Assembly: GCF_009176975.1 (NCBI RefSeq)
Contig: NZ_WEZG01000019.1
Span: 1 to 47,372, forward strand
Direction of reading: 5' to 3'
DNA from: Aureimonas psammosilenae
GTDB lineage: Bacteria; Pseudomonadota; Alphaproteobacteria; Rhizobiales; Rhizobiaceae
Length of the DNA stretch: 47,372 bases
A program made the translations under genes and the position numbers. This document shows positions 26,493 through 33,538 of this stretch, one piece after another. Under the pieces are notes generated by a model. That model ran no database searches, was not told where the DNA came from, and saw only the letters and a list, made by a program, of their open reading frames with translations. Every line of letters starts with the position of its first letter. Position 1 is the first letter of the stretch.

Positions 26493-28046
26493 ATGGCGAA
26501 CAAGGCGATCTTCCCCTCCATGACCGGCCCGCTCTTGGCGGGAACCGATGGCGTCAACCACGAAGGCGCTCCGGCCTATGCGCTGGAGCCCCGCGCGGCG
26601 CTGGCCCAGTATGCGGTGACCGGCACGTTCAACCGGACCTTCCATGCGAGCGGCGCGGCGCAGCTCGAAGCGGTGCTTGGCTTGGCGCGCGAGGTCGAGC
26701 CGCTCTTCCTGGCGAAGGCCGCCGTTTATGCGGCCGAGCGTGCCGGCATGAAGGACATGCCGGTGGCGCTGCTTGCCATCCTGTCCGCACTCGATCCCGT
26801 GCTCTTCTCGCGCGCTTTCCCGCGCGTGGTGCGCTCGGGCAAGATGATGCGCGGCTTCGTGCAGGTCATGCGCTCGGGCGCCACCGGTCGTCGTTCCCTC
26901 GGCACCCGGCCGAAGCGCATGGTGCAGGCGTGGATCGAGAGGGCGACCACCGCGCAGGTCCTTCATGCGAGCGTCGGCAACGATCCCTCGCTCGCGGACG
27001 TGATCCGCATTGTGCATCCCGCGCCGCGGACGGCGGAGCGCCGGGCGCTCTACGCCTGGGCGATCGGTCGGCCCTACGATGTCGCCGCGCTGCCGCCCGA
27101 GGTCGCGGCCTTCGAAGCCTTCAAGCGCGACGCGTCGCAGCCGCTGCCGGACGTGCCGTTCCAGATGCTGACGGCGCTGCCGCTGACGAGCGAGCACTGG
27201 GCGGAGGTCGCCCGGCGGGGAAGCTGGCAGATGGTGCGCCAGAACCTCAACAGCTTCGCCCGCAAGGGGGCCTTCGAGGTGCCGGGCACGGCGGAAGCCG
27301 TGGCGGACAAGCTCTGCGACCCGGCGCAGGTTCGCCGGGCACGGGTGCTGCCCTACCAGCTTCTGACGGCCTGGCACATGGCAAGCCTCAAAGTGCCGGC
27401 GCTCGTCACCGACGCGCTTCAGGTGGCGATGGAGATCGCGATCGAGAGCGTGCCGGCGGTGCAGGGCGAGGTCGTGGTCTGCCCGGACGTGTCGGGCTCG
27501 ATGAGTTCGCCCGTCACCGGCTGGCGTCCCGGCGCCACCTCCGTGGTGCGCTGCATCGACGTCGCGGCGCTGGTCGCGGCCGCCATGCTCCGGCGCAACG
27601 GACAGGCCCGCGTCCTACCTTTCGCGGAAGGCGTGGTTCGGGTGCGCCTGTCGGCACGCGACAGCGTGATGGCCAATGCCCGCATTCTCGGTGGGATCGG
27701 CGGCGGCGGCACGAACTGCTCGGCGCCCTTGAAGCAGCTCGCCGACGAGCGGGCGAAAGTCTCGCTGGTCCTGTTCGTGTCGGACAACCAGTCCTGGATG
27801 GATGCCGGCGGCCAGGGGCAGGCCACAGTGATGATGCGGGAATGGGCTCGGATCAAGCGGCTGAACCCGGCCGCTCGGCTCGTCTGCCTCGACATCCAGC
27901 CCTACGCCCACACGCCGGCTGCGGGGGATGACGTCCTCAACGTCGGCGGCTTCTCGGACGCGGTGTTCGCGCTGGTCCGCGACTTCGCCGCCGGGCGCGC
28001 GGGGCCGGACGCCGCGCTCGCCGCCATCGAGGCTGTGGAACTCTAG
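26493..28046 (+). CDS. rsr: Rsr, bacterial Ro60 (TROVE-vWA) protein
   Basis: A 517-residue Ro60 orthologue. Residues about 20-320 are the TROVE HEAT-like ring, which binds the ends of misfolded RNA in its hole and Y RNA on its outer surface. Residues about 325-500 are a von Willebrand A domain with an intact MIDAS motif (Asp332-x-Ser-x-Ser, within Pro-Asp-Val-Ser-Gly-Ser-Met-Ser). In characterised bacteria Rsr with Y RNA directs nucleases such as PNPase to structured RNA and aids rRNA maturation under stress. It follows the sigma-54 promoter and precedes three Y RNA candidates and rtcB, the gene order known from other rtcR-controlled operons. Confidence 0.94.
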   Translation: MANKAIFPSMTGPLLAGTDGVNHEGAPAYALEPRAALAQYAVTGTFNRTFHASGAAQLEAVLGLAREVEPLFLAKAAVYAAERAGMKDMPVALLAILSALDPVLFSRAFPRVVRSGKMMRGFVQVMRSGATGRRSLGTRPKRMVQAWIERATTAQVLHASVGNDPSLADVIRIVHPAPRTAERRALYAWAIGRPYDVAALPPEVAAFEAFKRDASQPLPDVPFQMLTALPLTSEHWAEVARRGSWQMVRQNLNSFARKGAFEVPGTAEAVADKLCDPAQVRRARVLPYQLLTAWHMASLKVPALVTDALQVAMEIAIESVPAVQGEVVVCPDVSGSMSSPVTGWRPGATSVVRCIDVAALVAAAMLRRNGQARVLPFAEGVVRVRLSARDSVMANARILGGIGGGGTNCSAPLKQLADERAKVSLVLFVSDNQSWMDAGGQGQATVMMREWARIKRLNPAARLVCLDIQPYAHTPAAGDDVLNVGGFSDAVFALVRDFAAGRAGPDAALAAIEAVEL

Positions 28047-28051
28047 ATCAA

Positions 28052-28083
28052 GACCCCGCGCCGTTCGGTGGACGGCGCGGGTC
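28052..28083 (+). other. hairpin between rsr and the Y RNA array
   Basis: Six bases after the rsr stop codon, CGCGCCG (28057-28063) pairs with CGGCGCG (28073-28079), extended by GACC/GGTC with one bulged C. The loop is 9 nt. It lacks a T-run. It may protect the rsr mRNA end or act as a processing site releasing the first Y RNA. Its last base abuts the first Y RNA stem. Confidence 0.6.
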
Positions 28084-28216
28084 CGGCGGGACGAATGCCG
28101 GAGGAACTCCATCGCATCGCCAGGTCGCAGGGTTCGAGTCCCCGCCGGGTCCGGTTGGACCCGTAGTTCAACGGCAGAACGGGCGATTGTTCCTCCATAC
28201 CTCGTCGTCCCGCCGG
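28083..28216 (+). ncRNA. yrlA: Y RNA 1 (YrlA-like) with permuted tRNA module
   Basis: The ends form a perfect 12-bp stem (28083-28094 with 28205-28216). Next come an internal loop (ATGCC on the 5' side, ATACCTCG on the 3' side) and a perfect 8-bp stem (28100-28107 with 28189-28196). The CGAATG around 28092 matches the Ro-binding CGAANG motif of Y RNAs. Inside is a circularly permuted tRNA. The anticodon-like stem is 28116-28121/28182-28187. The T arm has loop TTCGAGT at 28133-28139. The acceptor is a 7-bp hairpin, CGGGTCC-GGTT-GGACCCG (28146-28163), so there is no free CCA end. TA follows, then the D arm GTTC-AACGGCA-GAAC (28166-28180). This matches the known YrlA architecture. It probably tethers Rsr to an effector nuclease. 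Confidence 0.88.
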
Positions 28217-28226
28217 CCCCGAACGA

Positions 28227-28313
28227 CGCGCGGCGAATGCCGGCGGAACTACAGCCTGTCACGCTGGGGTGCCAAATGGCGCCTCATGTTCCGCCAAACC
28301 TCGTCGCCGCGCG
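28227..28313 (+). ncRNA. Y RNA 2, minimal form without tRNA module
   Basis: A 10-bp terminal stem (28227-28236 with 28304-28313) and an 8-bp stem GGCGGAAC/GTTCCGCC (28242-28249 with 28288-28295) flank an internal loop ATGCC/AAACCTCG, almost identical to Y RNA 1. Where the tRNA-like module would be, there is only a linker and a 7-bp hairpin with loop AAAT (around 28267-28284). It should still bind Rsr but lacks the tRNA-mimic effector surface. Perhaps a decoy or a Y RNA with a different partner. Assignment is by base pairing and the shared motif. Confidence 0.75.
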
Positions 28314-28316
28314 AAA

Positions 28317-28453
28317 GCGCCGGGCCCTGACGAATGCAGGGGACAGTCCATGGGTAAGCCTTCGGGCGAGCGGGTTCGATCCTCGCGCTGCCGGCACCGC
28401 CTTTCGGCGGACCGGCGGAAACTGTCCTCGATCTCGTCGTCAGGGCCCGGTGC
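28317..28453 (+). ncRNA. Y RNA 3 with T-arm-like module
   Basis: A 17-bp terminal stem (28317-28333 with 28437-28453, one G-U) and a 9-bp stem (28339-28347 with 28421-28429) flank the loop ATGCA/GATCTCG, again with CGAATG on the 5' side. The interior has a UUCG-capped GCC/GGC mini-hairpin (28358-28367). A T arm follows with a GCGGG stem and TTCGATC loop (around 28369-28385), then a long capped stem (CCGG and CCGCC paired across TTTC, 28391-28415) replacing the acceptor. No D arm is visible. The final stem ends about 38 bp before the rtcB ATG. Confidence 0.75.
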
Positions 28454-28491
28454 CCGATCTTCAAAGAAACCAGAGACATAAGGAGGCTCGC

Positions 28492-29919
28492 ATGAGCCGG
28501 ACCATCATCAGCGGACAGGATCTCATCGACGCGGGAATGCCGCAGGGCAAGTGGTTCCGCGACGCGCTCGACGCCGCCAACCGGCATCTGGGGGAGGGCG
28601 GCACGCTTATCGATGCGGTCGAGGCGGCGCGCCGCTTCCAGCCCGGCCCCGCGATGGCGCTCCGGGCGGAAGCGGATGTGCCGATCTTCCGCAACATCGA
28701 GGCCGAGACCGAGTTCGAGCGCTCGAACGTCGCCAAGGTCACCGACACGATGCGCGTTCTCGCCCGCACCCCCGTGGTGAAGGCCGCCGCCGTGATGCCG
28801 GACGCCTGCCCCGCCGGGCCGCTCGGCACGATCCCGGTGGGCGGCGTGGTGGCCTCGCGCGCCATCCATCCCGGCATGCACTCGGCCGACATCTGCTGCT
28901 CGGTGGCGATCTCGGTCCTGCCGGGCGCGAACCCGCGCGCGCTGCTCGACGCCATCCACGCCGTGACGCATTTCGGGCCGGGCGGTCGGCCGAGCGAGGG
29001 CGGCGCTGCGCCGTCCCCCGAGACGCTCGCGCTGTTCGAGGCGAACCCGTTCCTGCGGGAGGGTGCGCTTGGCCTTGCGCAGGATCACTTCGCGACGCAG
29101 GGCGACGGCAACCATTTCAGCTTCGTCGGCCGGCTTCGCTCGACCGGCGAAACGGCGCTCGTCACCCATCACGGCTCGCGCGGTCCCGGCGCGCGGCTCT
29201 ACGAGCGGGGCATGCGGGTGGCCGAGCGCTTCCGCCGCGAGCTCTCCCCCGAGACGCTGCCGCAGAACGCGTGGATTCCCGCCGACACGCCGGAGGGCGA
29301 GGACTACTGGGCCGCGCTCCAGGCCATGCGCCGCTGGACGCGCGAGAACCATCTGACGCTGCACGACCGGGCGGCGGAGCGGCTCGGCCTGCGCATCTCG
29401 GACCGCTTCTGGAACGAGCACAACTTCGTTTTCCGCCGCTCCGACGGGTTGTTCTACCACGCCAAGGGCGCGACGCCGGCCTTTGCGGGCTTTGCGGAGG
29501 ACGCGGGCGACCTGACGCTGATCCCGCTCAACATGGGCGAGCCGATCCTCGTCGTGCGCGGACGCGACACCGCGCACGGTCTTGGCTTCTCGCCGCACGG
29601 GGCGGGGCGCAACCATTCGCGCACCGCCCATATGCGCCGTCTCGCCGAGGAATACGGCGCCGATGCGCGCGGCCTCAGCCCCAACAACATCGCGGCGATC
29701 ATGGCGCGCGAGACGGCGGGGCTCGACGCGCGCTTCTTCTCCGGCGTGCCGGACGTGTCGGAACTGCCGAGCGCCTACAAGGATGCGGCCGGCGTGCGCG
29801 CGCAGATCGAGCGTTTCGGCCTCGCCGAGGTGGTGGACGAGGTGATCCCCTACGGAAGCATCATGGCCGGCGACTGTCAGCGCGATGCCCCGTGGCGCCG
29901 CAAGCGCGCGCGGCGCTGA
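28492..29919 (+). CDS. rtcB: RtcB-family RNA-splicing ligase
   Basis: A 475-residue protein from the ATG at 28492, with AAGGAGG 6 bp upstream; the longer open frame reads through the Y RNAs and is spurious. RtcB joins 2',3'-cyclic phosphate (or 3'-phosphate) and 5'-OH RNA ends using Mn2+ and GTP. Expected metal ligands are present: Asp133 and Cys136 in an Asp-Ile-Cys-Cys segment (usually Asp-Ile-Gly-Cys), Asn207-His208 in Gly-Asp-Gly-Asn-His-Phe, His226, and His310. The guanylylated His is His369 in His-Gly-Ala-Gly-Arg. The Asp-x-His-x-Gly stretch ahead of Asp133 is replaced by Asp-Ala-Cys-Pro-Ala-Gly-Pro, so it belongs to a divergent branch. No rtcA or archease gene follows. Confidence 0.92.
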   Translation: MSRTIISGQDLIDAGMPQGKWFRDALDAANRHLGEGGTLIDAVEAARRFQPGPAMALRAEADVPIFRNIEAETEFERSNVAKVTDTMRVLARTPVVKAAAVMPDACPAGPLGTIPVGGVVASRAIHPGMHSADICCSVAISVLPGANPRALLDAIHAVTHFGPGGRPSEGGAAPSPETLALFEANPFLREGALGLAQDHFATQGDGNHFSFVGRLRSTGETALVTHHGSRGPGARLYERGMRVAERFRRELSPETLPQNAWIPADTPEGEDYWAALQAMRRWTRENHLTLHDRAAERLGLRISDRFWNEHNFVFRRSDGLFYHAKGATPAFAGFAEDAGDLTLIPLNMGEPILVVRGRDTAHGLGFSPHGAGRNHSRTAHMRRLAEEYGADARGLSPNNIAAIMARETAGLDARFFSGVPDVSELPSAYKDAAGVRAQIERFGLAEVVDEVIPYGSIMAGDCQRDAPWRRKRARR

Positions 29920-29926
29920 ACAGGAA

Positions 29927-29954
29927 AGGGCGCGTCGAGGCTTCGGCGCGCCCT
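29927..29954. terminator. hairpin between convergent rtcB and the yeh-like operon
   Basis: AGGGCGCG (29927-29934) pairs with CGCGCCCT (29947-29954), continued inward by four more pairs to a GGCT loop, giving about 12 bp. It sits between the rtcB stop and the stop of the minus-strand gene, so it can serve both strands. There is no long T-run on either side. Confidence 0.6.
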
Positions 29955-29958
29955 CTGC

Positions 29959-30558
29959 TCAGAACCGCTCGTTCGTGTCGAGCCCGTAGCGGGCGCGGTA
30001 CTCGGCCTCGAAGTTCTCGCGAATGCGGTTGAGGCGCTCGACCTCCTGCGTGCCCTTGCTCGCGGCGGCCGCGAACTGGCGCACCCAGTTGCCGGCTTCC
30101 TGCGAATATTCGTAGACGGTCAGGTCGTGCTCGCGCAGAACGTCCTGCGGATCGAGACCCGCCGCCGTCGCCACGTTCAGATGGGCCTGGACGCGGGCAT
30201 AGTCCTCAAAGGTCGCGAGCTTGGCCTGGATTTCCGGCCCGTCGTCGCGGCCCTTGAAGCGCCCGACCGCGGGGTTGGCGAAGACCTCGCCATAGCGCGC
30301 GAAGACGGGGCCGGCCGGATCCCCCGTCGAGAGCGCCTTCATGAAGGCCGCGTTGGTCTCGTTCCACCGCGCCTCGTCGAGACCGAGCACGGCCAGAATG
30401 TCGGGCAGCGCCTCGTTGTTCGAGAGCCGCGCGTTCGCCGCCGCCCATTCCTCGAAACTTACGCCGTTGACCGGCGCGGGCATGTCGTCGGCTGCGGCGA
30501 GCGAGGCGAAGAGCGCGAGCGCTGCGACTGAGAGAAAGCGGAGAAGATGGCGAGGCAT
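29959..30558 (-). CDS. exported helical protein of unknown function
   Basis: About 199 residues from the ATG at 30558, which overlaps the stop of the upstream gene (TGATG). Residues 1-22 are a signal peptide (hydrophobic core, Ser-Leu-Ala-Ala-Ala-Asp). The mature part is predicted almost all helical, with a Glu-Trp-Ala-Ala-Ala-Asn segment near residue 35 and a C-terminal coiled-coil-prone Glu-Arg-Leu-Asn-Arg-Ile-Arg-Glu-Asn stretch. I do not recognise a family. As last gene of the seven-gene coupled operon it likely acts in the periplasm with the preceding exported alpha/beta-hydrolase-like protein. The open frame extends upstream to 30942, but that is the neighbour's shadow. Confidence 0.7.
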   Translation of the reverse strand: MPRHLLRFLSVAALALFASLAAADDMPAPVNGVSFEEWAAANARLSNNEALPDILAVLGLDEARWNETNAAFMKALSTGDPAGPVFARYGEVFANPAVGRFKGRDDGPEIQAKLATFEDYARVQAHLNVATAAGLDPQDVLREHDLTVYEYSQEAGNWVRQFAAAASKGTQEVERLNRIRENFEAEYRARYGLDTNERF

Positions 30559-31613
30559 CAGGTCGGGGTTCCCTTGGTGGCTTGCAGGCGCGCGCGGACC
30601 GCGTCCGTCGGCAGGCCGAGAAGAAGGTCGAAGACGGGCGGCTTGGCGAACATCTCCGCCGGATCGTGGCCGACGGCGGGCACGGCGATCGCCTCGTCCG
30701 GCTCGAGCCGCCGGTTTTTCATGTCGAGAAGATGGTTCGCCAGTCGGGCGACGGGTCCCGCGCCTTGCGCTGCGGCCTCGCAGCCGTCGCCGGGGAGGGG
30801 AGGGGTGTCGAGCGTTCCCACCAGCGCCACCACGTCGCGCCGCGCATAGCGCTCGGCGAAGAAGCGGATCGGCTTGTCCTGTTCCCGCAGGGTCTGCGGC
30901 GCCTCGCGCGGGCCGAAGGGCCAGTCGTTGTAGCGCTCGCACCGAGTGGCGGGCGGCACGGCGGAGCCGCCATCTGCGGTCGGGCGCTCGGCGCCGAAGC
31001 GCAGGAAGGACGACGCCCCGCCCACCGCGAAGCGCACGCGGATGCCGCGCGCCTCCAGCCTGTCGGCGGCCTCGCTCACGAGGGCGAGGCGCTGCACGAA
31101 GTCGGCGCCTTCCGCAAAGCCAGCCACCGTCACCTGGCGCAGGTCTGGGAAGTGCCGGGGATCGGCGAGGCGCTCCAGCACGCTGTCGGCGACGTGGTAG
31201 GACAGGATATGCGTCGGGCCGGTCGCGGTCGCCCCATCGATCCAGCTCCCGCCGGTCCAGCGGGCGACGAGGATGTCGTCGATGCTGTCCGGGTCGATGT
31301 CGCTCTCGTCCAGGAACTGAGGAGCGGCGACGAAGACCTGATCGGCCAGCCCGCGCTCGGCGGCAAGGTCCGTCAAGGTTCGCAGCCAGTCCGGCGCGTC
31401 GTCCACCCCGTCGTGGATCGCGACGATCGCGGTCGCGACGCCTGGATGCGGTTCCTCGAAGGGGCGGCTCAGGCTGATCGGCGAGGACGCGCTACGCTTG
31501 TCGCTCTGCACCTCGAACAGGGTCGGCGCCCGCTCCCGGTCGGCGGCGGAAGCCGGCCATGAGACGGCGAGAAGCGCGGCGAGACAGCTGATGGTGCGCG
31601 CGGGCCGGGTCAT
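30558..31613 (-). CDS. exported alpha/beta-hydrolase-fold protein lacking the nucleophile serine
   Basis: 351 residues from the ATG at 31613, which overlaps the stop of the SWIM gene (ATGA). A signal peptide ends near residue 24 (Trp-Pro-Ala-Ser-Ala-Ala). The fold resembles bacterial alpha/beta hydrolases with an Ala-Gly-His-Ser-Ala-Gly-Gly elbow and late Asp and Gly-His-Asp motifs. Here the elbow reads Ala-Gly-Phe-Ala-Glu-Gly, with Ala167 at the Ser position, whereas the acid (Asp269 in Gly-Thr-Leu-Asp-Thr) and His316 (Val-Gly-His-Asp) remain. It is therefore probably a binding pseudoenzyme or uses another residue. The role in an otherwise cytoplasmic operon is unknown. Confidence 0.75.
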   Translation of the reverse strand: MTRPARTISCLAALLAVSWPASAADRERAPTLFEVQSDKRSASSPISLSRPFEEPHPGVATAIVAIHDGVDDAPDWLRTLTDLAAERGLADQVFVAAPQFLDESDIDPDSIDDILVARWTGGSWIDGATATGPTHILSYHVADSVLERLADPRHFPDLRQVTVAGFAEGADFVQRLALVSEAADRLEARGIRVRFAVGGASSFLRFGAERPTADGGSAVPPATRCERYNDWPFGPREAPQTLREQDKPIRFFAERYARRDVVALVGTLDTPPLPGDGCEAAAQGAGPVARLANHLLDMKNRRLEPDEAIAVPAVGHDPAEMFAKPPVFDLLLGLPTDAVRARLQATKGTPT

Positions 31614-33538
31614 GCGGAGGCTCCGATCTCGTCGAGGGCGCGGCACCAGAGCGCCGCTTCGCAAAAGGCCGCACGGGCGGCGGCCTCGTCGCCCGCCCCC
31701 GCATTCAGCCAGGCCGACAGGCGTGCGGCGAGCTCGCGATAGCCCTCGGTCCCGAGCCGCGCGGCGAGAGGCGACCCGAGCGCGGCGGCCTGCGCCTCGC
31801 GCGCCCGCGCGCCGGCATGGAGCGCACCCGCCAGAAGAGCCGCCGCTTCGTCCACGACACCGCCGGCGGACGCAGGGCCTCCAGGCGACGGCGACGCCTC
31901 GCCGCCCTGCGGCGGGTCGTCGATGTCGGGCACGACGAAGCGGTCCGCGACCAGCGACCAGGGATCGCAGACAAGGGCGCCCGCCTCGACGCGGACCGGA
32001 CCCGTCACGCTGCGAAGCGGTCCCCAGTGCCCGTCCAGCGCGGCCGCCAGAACCGTCGCGGCGTTCGGCGCGCCGCTGTCGAAGGGGCGCTCCAGGTGCA
32101 GAATGCCGCCCCCGTCCGGCAGCCGGACCGCCGCGTACCAGCTCTGCGATCCGGCGGACCAGCTCTGACCCAGAACCTCGCCTACGGGAAAGACGTGAGT
32201 GTCGGCGACCCGGCGGCGCGCGCGCAGGAACAGGAAGGGCCGCGCTGCGAGCGCCTCCACCACTGCGTCGACGCGGGTCACGGCCAGCGCGGGCGGCAGG
32301 GTCGCTTCGGGCCCACGCGGAACGAGCTGCGTTTGGCCGCCCGAGCCCCGGCCGAGCCGCAGGAGGCCGTCGGCGCGGCGGTGCGCAACGCTGGTGAGGA
32401 TCTGCCCTCGCGCCGTGCCGACGAGCGGAAGAGCCGGCGCCAGGAGCCGCCCCGCGAGATTGGCGGCGAGGAGGCCCCGGTCGCCGGGACGGGGCGACAA
32501 AAGGCGTTCCAGAAGCACGGTCGCGCCCGTGTCGCTGTCGGCCAGGAGCACGCCCGCCCGGATCGCCGCGCCCTCGCCGCGCAGCCGGGCGCCGAGCGAG
32601 ACGAGGCGGGAGCGCGTCATCGCGGTCTCGAAGGGCTCGCCGCATCCGAGCGCCTCGGGCATATCGATGGCGTGGGTGCGGGCATGAAGATCCACGATCA
32701 GCATCAGCACCTCGCGCTCGTCATGCCGGGCGCTTCGCCGCTCGTAGCTCGCCACCTGCTCTGCCAGCGCTTCCAGCGCGAGCAGGATCTGCGAGGCGCC
32801 GAGCCGCCTTGCCTCGGCCTCCGCCAGCGCCAGCGCACCCGCATGGGCGGCCGATCCGGCGACGACGCCGGCCCGCAGCAGCCCCTGCACCACCGCGTCG
32901 CAGGCGCCGCGCAGCGCGTCCACCGATGGCGCCGCCGCAGTGGCTGGCGCCCCGCCGACCGCCGCCTCCCCCGCGCCGCCGCTCGCACGGAAGGCGCGGA
33001 TCGCCAGGGCGACATGCGCGCAGCCCTCCTCCTGCGCGCAGTCGCAGCGGGCGTAAGCGATCTCGTCGGGCACGAGAAAGCGCACGCTCGCCATGGGCAG
33101 ATGAGCGGCGGGGGGCCGCCCGCGGTCGAGCCGCACGGTCTGGCGCGCGGCGAGGAGGCGGTGCAGATCGGCCCGGGCGGCGGGCCCGAGCGCCGCCTCG
33201 AAGCTTTCGAGGTCGAGGTCGGCCGGATCCCACGTTTCCGCGGCGTTCGCCGCCCGGCTTGCCGCATTCGCCGCGCGATAGGTGACGGCCAGCATGATGC
33301 GGTGGCGGCAGACGCCCGAGGACGGGCATGTGCAGGTCGCCCCATCGAGCAAGGCGCCGGGGGGCAGTCGCGTCAGCGTCCCGTCCGCGAACCGCGCCTC
33401 GATCGTGCCGTCCGCCGTCTCGGCAAGGGTCGGGACGGTGCCGGCCTCCAGCTCGCGCAAGGACCGCTTGAGAAGACCCGCATTGCCGATCTGCGCCAGC
33501 CCGTCGTCGGTCAGTTCCAGAAGGTCGCGACGCGCCAT
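31610..33538 (-). CDS. SWIM zinc-finger protein (YehQ-like)
   Basis: 642 residues from the ATG at 33538, which overlaps the vWA stop (TGATG); the longer frame to 34594 is a shadow. It has two zinc-binding CxCx5CxH sites: Cys69/Cys71/Cys77/His79 (the SWIM motif) and a second at Cys165/Cys167/Cys173/His175. The rest is long helical repeats with little similarity I can name. The E. coli counterpart is YehQ, encoded next to YehP. SWIM domains bind nucleic acids or proteins. Alanine-rich composition reflects high GC. Function unknown; placed fifth in the yeh-like operon. Confidence 0.82.
   Translation of the reverse strand: MARRDLLELTDDGLAQIGNAGLLKRSLRELEAGTVPTLAETADGTIEARFADGTLTRLPPGALLDGATCTCPSSGVCRHRIMLAVTYRAANAASRAANAAETWDPADLDLESFEAALGPAARADLHRLLAARQTVRLDRGRPPAAHLPMASVRFLVPDEIAYARCDCAQEEGCAHVALAIRAFRASGGAGEAAVGGAPATAAAPSVDALRGACDAVVQGLLRAGVVAGSAAHAGALALAEAEARRLGASQILLALEALAEQVASYERRSARHDEREVLMLIVDLHARTHAIDMPEALGCGEPFETAMTRSRLVSLGARLRGEGAAIRAGVLLADSDTGATVLLERLLSPRPGDRGLLAANLAGRLLAPALPLVGTARGQILTSVAHRRADGLLRLGRGSGGQTQLVPRGPEATLPPALAVTRVDAVVEALAARPFLFLRARRRVADTHVFPVGEVLGQSWSAGSQSWYAAVRLPDGGGILHLERPFDSGAPNAATVLAAALDGHWGPLRSVTGPVRVEAGALVCDPWSLVADRFVVPDIDDPPQGGEASPSPGGPASAGGVVDEAAALLAGALHAGARAREAQAAALGSPLAARLGTEGYRELAARLSAWLNAGAGDEAAARAAFCEAALWCRALDEIGASA

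Noticed and set aside
28052-28083. Rho-independent terminator ending rsr
   Set aside because: Stable hairpin but no T-run, and the Y RNAs and rtcB downstream appear to belong to the same transcription unit.
28157-28216. A second tRNA gene (acceptor GGACCCG, TA, D arm GTTC/GAAC)
   Set aside because: No T arm or 3' acceptor follows; the partner acceptor strand lies upstream, joined by a tetraloop. It is the permuted half of Y RNA 1, not a tRNA gene.
27928-28491. N-terminal extension of RtcB
   Set aside because: The frame is open but reads through the rsr 3' end and the Y RNAs with no conserved residues; AAGGAGG marks the ATG at 28492.
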